Positions 1 through 7,195 of a DNA stretch of 8,043 bases are shown one piece after another. This stretch comes from Bacteroidales bacterium. Its GTDB lineage: Bacteria > Bacteroidota > Bacteroidia > Bacteroidales > P3. Within the stretch, counting starts at the first letter, position 1; every line of letters starts with the position of its first letter. Under the pieces are notes generated by a model, which saw only the letters and a list, made by a program, of their open reading frames with translations, did not search any database and was not told where the DNA came from. Both the position numbers and the translations under genes were made by a program. The stretch lies in the NCBI GenBank assembly GCA_021443125.1, contig JABUUQ010000002.1, positions 430,781 to 438,823 on the forward strand. The letters run 5' to 3'.

Positions 1-57
1 GTTTTAATTTTGTATGAGAAATACTATTGTAAGATAATTTAACCATACATATACAAA

Positions 58-88
58 AGTGAGAATCTCTTAATAAGAGATTCTCACT
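58..88. repeat. Palindromic repeat, copy 1 (14-bp perfect arms)
   Basis: The arms at 58-71 and 75-88 are perfectly complementary and are separated by a 3-base loop, AAT. The core arm reads GTGAGAATCTCTT. The same palindrome recurs at 224-256 with one mismatch in the stem. No T-run of useful length follows on the plus strand, and only a short AAAA precedes it, so it is not a textbook intrinsic terminator. It could be a bidirectional transcription stop, a regulator-binding dyad, or a recombination or small mobile repeat site. The palindrome is seen directly; its role is unknown. Confidence 0.85.
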
Positions 89-95
89 ATGTGTG

Positions 96-126
96 CAAAA
101 TTACTACATTTCAGTGAGATAATAAA
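96..126 (-). promoter_or_regulatory. Possible promoter between the palindromes, pointing leftward
   Basis: On the minus strand, TAATTTTG (103 to 96) matches the Bacteroidetes -7 consensus TAnnTTTG. A TTTA at 126-123 lies 19 bases upstream, where TTTG would be expected. It points away from the acyltransferase. I saw no TAnnTTTG on the plus strand between 88 and 298. Such short motifs arise by chance in AT-rich DNA, so this is weak evidence that matters only in connection with the flanking palindromes. Confidence 0.25.
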
Positions 127-223
127 ATTTAATAATGCACTTTTGTCTGTTATTTTCTCAAAATTTTACATTAAATAAGGCATAAATTTAATTTATAATA
201 TTGATTTCCAATGTATTTATTCA

Positions 224-256
224 AAGTGAGAATCTCTTATTAAGAGTTTCTCACTT
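224..256. repeat. Palindromic repeat, copy 2 (16-bp arms, one mismatch)
   Basis: The arms at 224-239 and 241-256 pair with a single T:T mismatch (233 against 247). The core GTGAGAATCTCTTA is the same as in copy 1. The dyad ends 42 bases before the ATG of the acyltransferase gene, so it would form a hairpin in that gene's 5' leader if transcription starts upstream. Because each copy is itself palindromic, the pair reads as both a direct and an inverted repeat. The role is unknown. Confidence 0.85.
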
Positions 257-298
257 ATTAAAGTCAAAGTAGATTAATATAAGAACAAACAAATAGTT

Positions 299-1423
299 AT
301 GGAAAGTGATAAATTGACATCGAAAACTATAAAATTCTTAAGATTTCCATTGGCATGTATGGTTGTATATATACACTATGTCCCCATGCTTTTCACTTCT
401 CCAACAAATGTCGGCGAATGGTGCTTTGATATTTTAGCAAGTACACTGTCTCACACACTTTCTAGTATTGCTGTGCCAACCTTCTTCCTCATATCAGGCT
501 TTCTATATTTCCGTAAGATTAGTGAATGGAATAAGACTGTTTATTTTACTAAGACACGTAGCCGCTTCAAAACACTCATTATGCCATACATTTATTGGAA
601 CATTATTTATATTGTGGTTTATGTATTATTAGAGTTTACGTATCACTCTCCAACATTGAATGAATTTCTTCAAACTCATTTATCTTGGCATGCATTGTGG
701 GATTCTTCTCATTGGGAAGGAGGATTGTGGTGTTTCGGAATATTTGATAGTCCATGCAATACAGGTCCTGTACTTCTTCAATTTTGGTTCTTTAGAAATT
801 TGATAGTTATTGTACTTCTCAGCCCTATAATTTACTTTCTTATCCGTCGATTGGGAAAATGGTTGCTAGCAATTCTCATTTTTTGCTACCTATCAAACAT
901 TTGGATACAATATTCTCCTTTATCAATTACAGGATTTCTGTTTTTTTGTATCGGAGCCTATCTCAGTATAAATCAACTGGATCTTGTGAGAACCTTTATG
1001 CATTTTGAAAAAATAGTTTACACCATAACATCCATTACTTTTATTGTTGTACTATTTTCTGACATATACAATCAGCCACAACTTATAGCCATAGTTAAAC
1101 CATGGTTTAACTTGGCTGGAGTAATTTCTGCCATTTGTGTTGCTTCTAGAATTGTCGCAAAATGGAAATGTGAAACGATGATAAGCTTAGCTTCTACAAC
1201 TTTCTTTATTTACGCAACACAGAATATTCTAATTTATGACTATTCTAGAACTGGCATCAATAAAGTCTTGGGGTGGGTATTATGTACTGATTCAGTTACT
1301 TTTCAAACTCTCCATCTAGTTCTCACACCTATAGTTACAATTGTAGTTTGCATACTTCTTTTCTATACTCTTAAACGCTTTACACCAAGAATACTTGGAG
1401 TATTGACAGGAAATAGATTGTAA
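299..1423 (+). CDS. Acyltransferase family 3 integral membrane protein
   Basis: This is a 374-residue polytopic membrane protein of the acyltransferase 3 family (OatA/WecH/NodX type). Members of the family move acetyl or other acyl groups onto extracytoplasmic or membrane-bound sugars such as O-antigen, capsule, peptidoglycan or exopolysaccharide. The N-terminal helix holds the family's R-x10-H signature as R15 and H26 (LRFPLACMVVYIHY), H26 being the expected catalytic histidine. PTFFLISGFLYF (60-71), the basic loop KTRSRFK (85-91) before MPYIYW, and LQFWFFRNLIV (160-170) are also typical. About ten hydrophobic segments are visible, near 15-30, 58-72, 92-113, 165-183, 187-203, 209-225, 239-255, 270-285, 292-313 and 337-357. 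The length is normal for the family. The ATG at 299 is chosen because the signature helix starts directly after it; no Shine-Dalgarno is present, as usual in this phylum. It stands alone, without glycosyltransferase neighbours in view, so the acceptor sugar cannot be named. The family is confident; the substrate is unknown. Confidence 0.85.
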   Translation: MESDKLTSKTIKFLRFPLACMVVYIHYVPMLFTSPTNVGEWCFDILASTLSHTLSSIAVPTFFLISGFLYFRKISEWNKTVYFTKTRSRFKTLIMPYIYWNIIYIVVYVLLEFTYHSPTLNEFLQTHLSWHALWDSSHWEGGLWCFGIFDSPCNTGPVLLQFWFFRNLIVIVLLSPIIYFLIRRLGKWLLAILIFCYLSNIWIQYSPLSITGFLFFCIGAYLSINQLDLVRTFMHFEKIVYTITSITFIVVLFSDIYNQPQLIAIVKPWFNLAGVISAICVASRIVAKWKCETMISLASTTFFIYATQNILIYDYSRTGINKVLGWVLCTDSVTFQTLHLVLTPIVTIVVCILLFYTLKRFTPRILGVLTGNRL

Positions 1424-1623
1424 ATTACGATGTATTTATATCAAACTATGGATAATCTTTAGTATGGAAATACCGAACAATTTGTATCAATTTAATTTAT
1501 AAAATATTATAGTTATCACCAATACATGCAATTTTTAATAGAGATCGTTTCATCAATTATATGTTGCTGAATTACAACGGATAGTTTAAAGAAGAATTAT
1601 TATTAGCTCCTATTTACAATATC
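1424..1623. other. Convergent intergenic region with no recognisable feature
   Basis: These 200 AT-rich bases lie between the stop of the acyltransferase and the stop of the minus-strand nuclease-like gene. I found no strong GC hairpin followed by a T-run on either strand, no RNA gene, and no repeat shared with the palindromes at the window start. Termination of both convergent units must rely on a signal I cannot recognise. Confidence 0.5.
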
Positions 1624-2154
1624 TTATATTTTTCTACATATTCCAAATTTATCCTCAAAGTTTCTCTGCCAAGAGTCAATATTTACAACCATCAAATGAA
1701 ATTCATCTAACAATTGTTTTTGCCATCGTTTAGAAGCGCAATTCGTAGGAATTTGCTTTTTTAATTCTCTTTTAAAGAATCCATTGAGAGCATCATCAAA
1801 GTTGGTAAGACACACATAAATAATCTTTTTATCTAATTTATTCTCGCAGAATCTATAAAGAAAAGTATCTCGAAATTTATATTTCAAATTTTTTATTAGA
1901 TGAGTTTTGTTATGAGTACTATCTGTTTTTTTGCGTTGATCACCTTCTTTTTTCATCGTTGCTATATCAGAGATTTGAAACTCCTTTATTTCTATCCACA
2001 ATTGGAAATTAGCAAATTCTGCCATGACATCAACTGCTTTCATAGGAACACCATGAAAGGTTGGTAAGCGTGGATCTGTTTCGTCGAATTTGTATAAAAC
2101 TTTTGCGTTTGGAAAATCAAACTCAAATTTTTCCTCTGTTAGTGTTAATTTCAT
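1624..2154 (-). CDS. Small PD-(D/E)xK nuclease-like protein, partner of the upstream ATPase
   Basis: This 176-residue soluble protein has no signal peptide or membrane segment. I cannot assign it to a named family with certainty. Its clearest motif is GVPMKAVDVMAEF followed by LWIEIKEF, which gives D42 and then E55-I-K57 after 12 intervening residues. This is the spacing of a PD-(D/E)xK (restriction endonuclease-like) active site, in a strand-turn-strand context. The C-terminal part has YVCLTNF (113-119) and a VNIDSW segment near the end. The ATG overlaps the stop of the ATPase gene as ATGA (2151-2154), so translation is probably coupled. From memory, ATPases of this kind are often followed by a small gene with a similar V-D...(I/V)E-x-K motif, which supports a functional pair. 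If the ATPase frame is broken, coupling would fail and this protein would be made poorly. It could instead be a non-catalytic DNA-binding version of the fold. Confidence 0.6.
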   Translation of the reverse strand: MKLTLTEEKFEFDFPNAKVLYKFDETDPRLPTFHGVPMKAVDVMAEFANFQLWIEIKEFQISDIATMKKEGDQRKKTDSTHNKTHLIKNLKYKFRDTFLYRFCENKLDKKIIYVCLTNFDDALNGFFKRELKKQIPTNCASKRWQKQLLDEFHLMVVNIDSWQRNFEDKFGICRKI

Positions 2155-3166
2155 AATCTTGTAAGACCTATTTGAATTTCATCATCTAAAATTCGTGCAT
2201 ATGTGCGATCAATAGCATTCGGTGATAGTTCATCCAAATCTTTTGTAGATGAGTGTTCAATATCCCCATTGTTATTTCGATATAAAACATGATATATAAC
2301 ATTATCCTGTTCAGTAACTGCTAATTGAAACTCTTTTAACAGAATATAATCATGTGTGCTTATGAAAACTTGAACTCCCATTTTTGAAAGTTCAAGAAGA
2401 ATTTTTACTACAGTTTGCGACAACTGAGGATTAAGATTTGCTTCAGGCTCATCCCAGAAAAGCATACTACCATGTGTGAGAGATTCATTTTGAATCAAGC
2501 GATATAGTAAACCAAGTTTACGAAAACCTTCAGCTAATAAAGGGAACTCTAATTCACCAGTCTTGTTTTTAAGATAGAATGTTTCATTCTTCTCAATGAC
2601 TCTACCAGACATAGCTTCATTAAGAATATTTAATAACTTTTCTCTTTCTGGACTAAGCTTTCCACGCGCAATAGGAACAAAAGACTTGTCTATGATATCT
2701 AAATAGATTTCTTCATATGATAGTTTCTTTTGGCTGAATAAAGAGCGAAATCCTGGAGCATTTGCCAACATATCTTTTACAGGAATGAAAATCGCCTCAA
2801 CATTTTCATTAGTTGCCCATCCATTTTGTTTAACCTCGACTTTAGTTTGACTTGTCAATCGGAGAGTAATAGAACGTTCTTTTACTTCATTATCTTTTTT
2901 TCGAAAAACTGATATAGAACCAGAATTTCGGCCAACGGCACGATGAACTAGTCTGCCGATGCTATTTGGAGTAAATACTCCATTAATTTTACGATCAAAT
3001 GGATTGTCGATTTTATTATCTATTAGACAACATGCAGAATATACAGCTTTCAATAAATGTGTTTTACCTGTCCCATTTTGACCAATAAATAATTTATGCC
3101 TGGTGTAAATTCAACATTTAATTCTGTGAAAACAGTAAAATTTGATGCTTTAAACCTACTTATCAT
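2151..3166 (-). pseudogene. AAA/ABC-type ATPase (AAA_21-like), frameshifted before Walker A
   Basis: The gene starts at the ATG at 3166 and encodes MISRFKASNFTVF...TPGIN (residues 1-25), the classic N-terminal strand of SMC/OLD-like ATPases. After codon AAT (3092-3094) the frame is lost and reaches TGA at 3050-3052. The continuation lies in the -1 frame: LFIGQNGTGKTHLLKA, with Walker A GQNGTGKT encoded at 3060-3083. A TGA closes that frame just upstream and there is no ATG before Walker A. Restoring one base gives a 338-residue protein. In that numbering the features are PNSIGRLVHR near 67-76, a PVK motif near 129, a signature-like LLAEGFRKLGLL (210-221), Walker B with WDEPEANLNP (238-247; D239 and E240 catalytic) and a switch histidine in STHD (H272). 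There is no long coiled coil or TOPRIM domain. It overlaps the nuclease-like gene by ATGA and is driven by the promoter at 3223-3253. A TTG start at 3053 would give a 300-residue protein without Walker A, which should not bind ATP. A sequencing error is possible. Confidence 0.8.
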
Positions 3167-3222
3167 TTTAATTTTATGTCTATATTATTTGTATGTGTAA
3201 CAAGATGAGTGAAACCCACTTG

Positions 3223-3253
3223 CAAAGTTATAAAATTCTTTGATTTTTACAAA
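3223..3253 (-). promoter_or_regulatory. Bacteroidetes-type promoter of the ATPase/nuclease pair
   Basis: On the minus strand, TTTG (3253-3250) is followed after exactly 19 bases by TAACTTTG (3230-3223). This matches the primary sigma factor promoter of Bacteroidetes, TTTG-N19-21-TAnnTTTG. Transcription should start a few bases below 3223, giving a 5' leader of about 50 bases before the ATG at 3166. Its position independently supports the start at 3166 rather than the internal TTG at 3053. It lies beyond the nifJ terminator, so the pair is transcribed separately from nifJ. Confidence 0.65.
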
Positions 3254-3305
3254 TTATTTTAACACTTTTATAGTTTGCAATATTTTCTCCACAACTTTAT
3301 GCAAC

Positions 3306-3337
3306 AAAAAAGTCCGCTACTATTTTGTAACGGACTT
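3306..3337 (-). terminator. Intrinsic terminator of nifJ
   Basis: Read on the minus strand, AAGTCCGTTAC and GTAGCGGACTT form an 11-bp stem with one mismatch and a 6-base loop (3321-3326). The stem runs into six T residues (complement of 3306-3311). The hairpin begins 22 bases after the nifJ stop codon. This is a standard rho-independent terminator; it ends the nifJ message and insulates the ATPase promoter just beyond it. Confidence 0.85.
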
Positions 3338-3359
3338 ATGTTGATTTATTGATTGTATG

Positions 3360-6300
3360 TTATTTGTTCCAATCCATTGTTGCCATTCTCTTGTATGAAG
3401 CATAACGCCATTTTGCGTTTTCTTCTGCAGCGGCAAACAATTCTGCTGCTTCTTCTGGGAAGGCTTTCTTCAATGAGTTGTAACGAACTTCGCCATCGAT
3501 AAATGCTTGGAATTTGCTCCAATCTGGGTCTTGAGAGTCAAGAGTGAATGGATTTTCTTGTTTGTCGGCGTTTTCTGGATTGTATCTCCATAGGTGCCAA
3601 TAACCACACTCAACGGCTTTCTTTTGTTCTGCCTGTGTTTTGCCCATACCAGATTTGATACCGTGGTTGATACATGGAGCGTATGCAATAATAAGTGATG
3701 GTCCATGGTATGCTTCAGCCTCACGCAATGCTTTGATGTATTGTGCAGGGTTTGCACCTATTGCAACTTGAGCAACATATACATAGCCATAGGTTGTTGC
3801 AATCATACCAAGGTCTTTCTTTCTTACTCTCTTGCCAGATGCAGCAAATTTAGCAATAGCACCCAATGGAGTTGCTTTTGATGCTTGTCCACCTGTGTTT
3901 GAGTAAACTTCTGTATCGACAACAAGAACATTTACATCTTCTCCACTTGCCAATACATGATCAAGGCCACCATAACCAATATCGTAACCCCAACCGTCAC
4001 CACCTATTATCCATTGAGATTTCTTTGTGATGAATTGACGATTTTCGTATAATTGTTTGCAGATATCGCAACCACATTCTTGAAGCATAGGAACAAGTTC
4101 TTTGTAAACTTCTTCTGTTGCCATAGAGTCTTCACGGTTGTCTATCCATTTTTGGAACAATGCTTTTTCTTGTTCAGAGCATTTAGAGCACATCAATCCT
4201 TTTCTCATAAGGATTTCTATTCTGTCTCTCATTTTGCGTGTTGCAGTAGCCATACCAAGACCAAATTCTGCATTGTCTTCGAATAGAGAGTTTGCCCAAG
4301 CAGGTCCTCTGCCTTCTGCGTTTGTTGTGTAAGGCATTGAAGGACAAGAAGCACTATAGATTGAAGAACAACCAGTAGCGTTGGCAACCATCATTCTTGG
4401 TCCAAACAATTGTGAGATAAGTTTCACATAAGGAGTCTCACCACAACCAGCACATGCACCAGAAAATTCAAACAATGGCTGTGCAAATTGAGAGTTCTTT
4501 ATGTTCTTTGTTATATCTGTAAGGTTAGCCTTGTTTGAAACGTTGTCGATAATAGCATCCCAACGAGTTTTTTCTGCATCAACCTCTGTCAATGGAGTCA
4601 TTGTAAGGGCTTTTTCCTTAGCAATACATACATCAACGCAGTTGCCGCAACCTGTACAGTCAAGTGGAGAAACTTGAATGCGGAATTGAAGACCTTCGAA
4701 TTCTTTTCCGTTGGCTTTCTTTGTTGCTGTGCCTTCAGGAAGAGATTTCATTTCTTCTTCATTTATAAGGAATGGGCGTATTGCAGCATGAGGACAAACC
4801 AAAGCACATTGATTACATTGTATACATTTGTCAGCATCCCATACAGGAACATTAGATGCAATACCTCTCTTTTCGTATTTTGCAGTGCCAGCAGGGAATG
4901 TGCCGTTTTCTCTGCCTACGAAAGCACTTACAGGAAGAGTGTCGCCTTCTTGAGCATTGATTACATCAACAATATTCTTTATGAATTCTGGATGGTTGTT
5001 TGCTATGGCGTCTTTTGATTCGTCTTCGTTCAACCATTCTTTCTTAACTTCAACCTTAACAACATCGCCACCACGGTCAACGGCTGCATAGTTCATATTT
5101 ACTATGTTTTCACCCTTCTTGCCGTAAGATTTAACGATAGCTTCTTTCATCTTTTCAACTGCAAGAGTGTAAGGTATTACATTTGCAATCTTGAAGAAAG
5201 CAGATTGAAGAATAGTGTTTGTTCTGTTGCCAAGACCTATTTCTTCAGCAATTTTTGTTGCGTTGATAATGTAGAAGTTTATATTGTTTTCTGCCAAAAT
5301 CTTCTTAACCTTTACAGGCATCTTCTTTACAGTTTCTTCTGCATCGAACATAGAGTTCAAAAGGAAGGTTCCGTTTGGTTTTATTCCTTTCAATACTTCA
5401 TACTGACGAAGATATGAGAAAACATGGCAAGCAACAAAGTCTGGAGTTGTTACCAAATAAGGAGAACGGATTACATTGTCGCCAAAACGAAGGTGAGAAC
5501 ATGTGAAACCGCCTGATTTCTTGCTATCGTATGAGAAGTATGCTTGGCAGTATTTGTTGGTATTGTTACCTATAATCTTGATAGAGTTTTTGTTTGCACC
5601 AACAGTACCATCTGCACCCAAACCATAGAATTTGGCTTCGAAAGTGCCTTCAGTTGCCATTGAAATCTCTGGAAGAACATCAAGAGAAAGATTTGTTACA
5701 TCGTCAACAATACCTACTGTGAATTTGTTTCTTGGGCTTGCAGATACAAGATTTTCGTATACTGAAAGCATTTGAGCAGGTGTTGTATCTTTTGAAGACA
5801 ATCCATAGCGTCCGCCGATAATCATAGGAGTGGCAACTTCTTTGTTTTGGTTGAACATTTCAACTACGTCAAGATACAAAGGTTCGCCAGTTGCACCACA
5901 TTCTTTTGTACGGTCAAGAACACAAATTCTCTTTACGCTCTTTGGCAATACATTGAAGAAGTATTTTGCAGAGAAAGGACGATATAGATGAACAGTGATA
6001 AGACCAAGTTTCTTGCCTTGTTTTGCAAGATAGTCTATAGTCTCTTTTATTGTGTCGGCTACAGAACCCATAGCAACTATGATATTTTCTGCATCTTCTG
6101 CACCATAGTATTCGAAAGGTTTGTGTGTTCTGCCTGTAATCTCGCCAACTTTCTGCATATAATCGTTAACTATGTCTGGTATTGCGTCATAGTAAGGATT
6201 TATTGCTTCTCTTGCTTGGAAGAATACGTCTGGATTTTGTGCTGTACCTCTTGTTACAGGGTGATGAGGGTTCAAACAATCGTCTTTGAAAGCCTTTATT

Positions 6301-6902
6301 GCGTCCCAATCAACCAAAGGCATCATATCTTCGTTAGAAAGAGCTTCAATCTTTTGTATTTCGTGAGAAGTACGGAAACCATCAAAGAAATGCATAAAAG
6401 GAATTCTGCCTTTGATAGCAGCAAGGTGAGCCACACCTGCCAAATCCATAGCTTCTTGAACTGATGCAGAAGAAAGCATAGCGAAACCTGTTTGACGACA
6501 AGCATAAACATCGGAATGGTCGCCAAAGATACTCAAAGCGTGAGCTGCAATAGTTCTTGCAGTTACATGGAATACGCCTGGAAGCATCTCACCAGCAATC
6601 TTATACATGTTTGGTATCATAAGCAACAAACCTTGAGAAGCAGTGAAAGTACTTGTCAAAGCACCTGCTTGCAAAGCACCATGCAAAGCACCTGCAGCAC
6701 CAGCTTCAGATTGCATTTCAACCAATTTAACAGTTTCGTCAAATAAGTTTTTTCTACCATTAGCAGACCATTCATCAACATATTCTGCCATAGGAGAAGA
6801 CGGAGTAATAGGGTATATTGCTGCACATTCGCTGAACATATACGCAACATGAGCAGCCGCCTGGTTACCGTCACAAGTTAAGAATTTCTTTTCTCTTGCC
6901 AT
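3360..6902 (-). CDS. nifJ: Pyruvate:ferredoxin (flavodoxin) oxidoreductase
   Basis: This is the 1180-residue single-chain homodimeric PFOR. It is a cytoplasmic thiamine-diphosphate and 3x[4Fe-4S] enzyme that converts pyruvate and CoA to acetyl-CoA and CO2 while reducing ferredoxin or flavodoxin. The N-terminal domain has YPITPSSP with T33, VEMQSEAGA with E66, and R116 in VTARTIA; these correspond to the pyruvate- and TPP-contacting Thr31, Glu64 and Arg114 of the Desulfovibrio africanus enzyme. The two ferredoxin-type clusters are C693, C696, C699, C703 and C749, C752, C755, C759. The proximal cluster ligands are C817 and C820 (GACAGCGE), C845 (ATGCSS) and C1077 (APCINHG). The TPP motif runs from GDG (968-970) to NTGG (1002-1005). 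All expected residues are present, the length is normal and no frame break is seen. The ATG at 6902 gives the standard N terminus. It is monocistronic, between its own promoter region and the terminator at 3306-3337. The name nifJ is historical; nothing here suggests nitrogen fixation, and a role in fermentative energy metabolism is inferred. Confidence 0.97.
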   Translation of the reverse strand: MAREKKFLTCDGNQAAAHVAYMFSECAAIYPITPSSPMAEYVDEWSANGRKNLFDETVKLVEMQSEAGAAGALHGALQAGALTSTFTASQGLLLMIPNMYKIAGEMLPGVFHVTARTIAAHALSIFGDHSDVYACRQTGFAMLSSASVQEAMDLAGVAHLAAIKGRIPFMHFFDGFRTSHEIQKIEALSNEDMMPLVDWDAIKAFKDDCLNPHHPVTRGTAQNPDVFFQAREAINPYYDAIPDIVNDYMQKVGEITGRTHKPFEYYGAEDAENIIVAMGSVADTIKETIDYLAKQGKKLGLITVHLYRPFSAKYFFNVLPKSVKRICVLDRTKECGATGEPLYLDVVEMFNQNKEVATPMIIGGRYGLSSKDTTPAQMLSVYENLVSASPRNKFTVGIVDDVTNLSLDVLPEISMATEGTFEAKFYGLGADGTVGANKNSIKIIGNNTNKYCQAYFSYDSKKSGGFTCSHLRFGDNVIRSPYLVTTPDFVACHVFSYLRQYEVLKGIKPNGTFLLNSMFDAEETVKKMPVKVKKILAENNINFYIINATKIAEEIGLGNRTNTILQSAFFKIANVIPYTLAVEKMKEAIVKSYGKKGENIVNMNYAAVDRGGDVVKVEVKKEWLNEDESKDAIANNHPEFIKNIVDVINAQEGDTLPVSAFVGRENGTFPAGTAKYEKRGIASNVPVWDADKCIQCNQCALVCPHAAIRPFLINEEEMKSLPEGTATKKANGKEFEGLQFRIQVSPLDCTGCGNCVDVCIAKEKALTMTPLTEVDAEKTRWDAIIDNVSNKANLTDITKNIKNSQFAQPLFEFSGACAGCGETPYVKLISQLFGPRMMVANATGCSSIYSASCPSMPYTTNAEGRGPAWANSLFEDNAEFGLGMATATRKMRDRIEILMRKGLMCSKCSEQEKALFQKWIDNREDSMATEEVYKELVPMLQECGCDICKQLYENRQFITKKSQWIIGGDGWGYDIGYGGLDHVLASGEDVNVLVVDTEVYSNTGGQASKATPLGAIAKFAASGKRVRKKDLGMIATTYGYVYVAQVAIGANPAQYIKALREAEAYHGPSLIIAYAPCINHGIKSGMGKTQAEQKKAVECGYWHLWRYNPENADKQENPFTLDSQDPDWSKFQAFIDGEVRYNSLKKAFPEEAAELFAAAEENAKWRYASYKRMATMDWNK

Positions 6903-6971
6903 GTTATTATATTGTTATTTAATTAAATAGAAAAATTTTCTATATGCAAAATCACTATGATTTTAAGCTTG

Positions 6972-7003
6972 CAAAGATAATAATAATATTTCTTTTATAG
7001 AAA
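6972..7003 (-). promoter_or_regulatory. Candidate nifJ promoter
   Basis: On the minus strand, TATCTTTG (6979-6972) matches the -7 consensus TAnnTTTG. A near-consensus -33 element, TTTC, lies at 7003-7000, 20 bases upstream. The predicted start would give a leader of roughly 60 bases before the ATG at 6902. The -33 box is imperfect, so confidence is moderate. Confidence 0.4.
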
Positions 7004-7120
7004 TTTTTACTACAAATAAATAAAACGCCATAATAATTTATCGAAAGCAAGTTATATTTTTTCCAAACGCCGTTTTGTTTGAAACATAATTTTAACACAA
7101 TATTATCAATCTTTTAACAT

Positions 7121-7158
7121 CTTTGTAACGGGTTTGAAATATCGTCAGAATAATTTTG
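7121..7158 (+). promoter_or_regulatory. Candidate promoter of the TonB receptor gene
   Basis: Two overlapping readings are possible. TAATTTTG at 7151-7158 fits the -7 box TAnnTTTG, but the nearest TTTG copies (7122-7125 and 7133-7136) are 25 and 14 bases away, outside the usual 19-21. Alternatively, TGTAAC (7124-7129) and CGTC (7143-7146) resemble the -35 and -10 of extracytoplasmic-function sigma factor promoters, though the 13-base gap is shorter than the usual 15-17. Either would start the message 40-50 bases before the ATG at 7196. Confidence 0.3.
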
Positions 7159-7195
7159 CAAAAGAAAAAACAATAATTCTTAAAATTTCAAACTT

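Larger units (their letters stand above)
6903..7195. other. Divergent intergenic region between nifJ and the TonB receptor
   Basis: These 293 AT-rich bases hold the regulatory DNA of both divergent genes. Candidate promoters for each are listed separately. The heptamer AAACGCC occurs twice (about 7023 and 7074), and a weak dyad, CAAAC...GTTTG, lies near 7074-7091. I see no small ORF with coding character, no tRNA, and no riboswitch I can recognise. Confidence 0.5.

Noticed and set aside
58..256. CRISPR array
   Set aside because: There are only two repeat copies, each a full palindrome, 135 bp apart. No regular spacers and no cas genes are present.
2151..3053. A complete 300-residue ATPase gene starting at TTG 3053
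   Set aside because: The start falls just after Walker A, in the middle of a conserved motif. The real N-terminus is readable upstream in another frame, and the promoter at 3223-3253 fits the ATG at 3166.
3083..3097. Programmed -1 ribosomal frameshifting joining the two ATPase frames
   Set aside because: No X-XXY-YYZ slippery heptamer is present at the junction. The candidates A-AAT-TAT and T-TTA-TTG re-pair poorly in the -1 frame. An indel or sequence error is simpler.
5988..6464. Plus-strand 158-residue reading frame inside nifJ
   Set aside because: It lies entirely antisense to a confidently identified, fully conserved gene, and its cysteine- and tyrosine-rich composition is what a reversed nifJ strand yields. 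The other shorter frames between 3470 and 6874 are rejected for the same reason.
3360..6902. Nitrogen-fixation role implied by the name nifJ
   Set aside because: No nif genes are in view, and PFOR is a general fermentative enzyme in anaerobic Bacteroidales.
7072..7091. Terminator or operator at the CAAAC/GTTTG dyad
   Set aside because: The arms are only about 5 bp, which is expected by chance in this AT-rich spacer, and the position does not follow any gene end.
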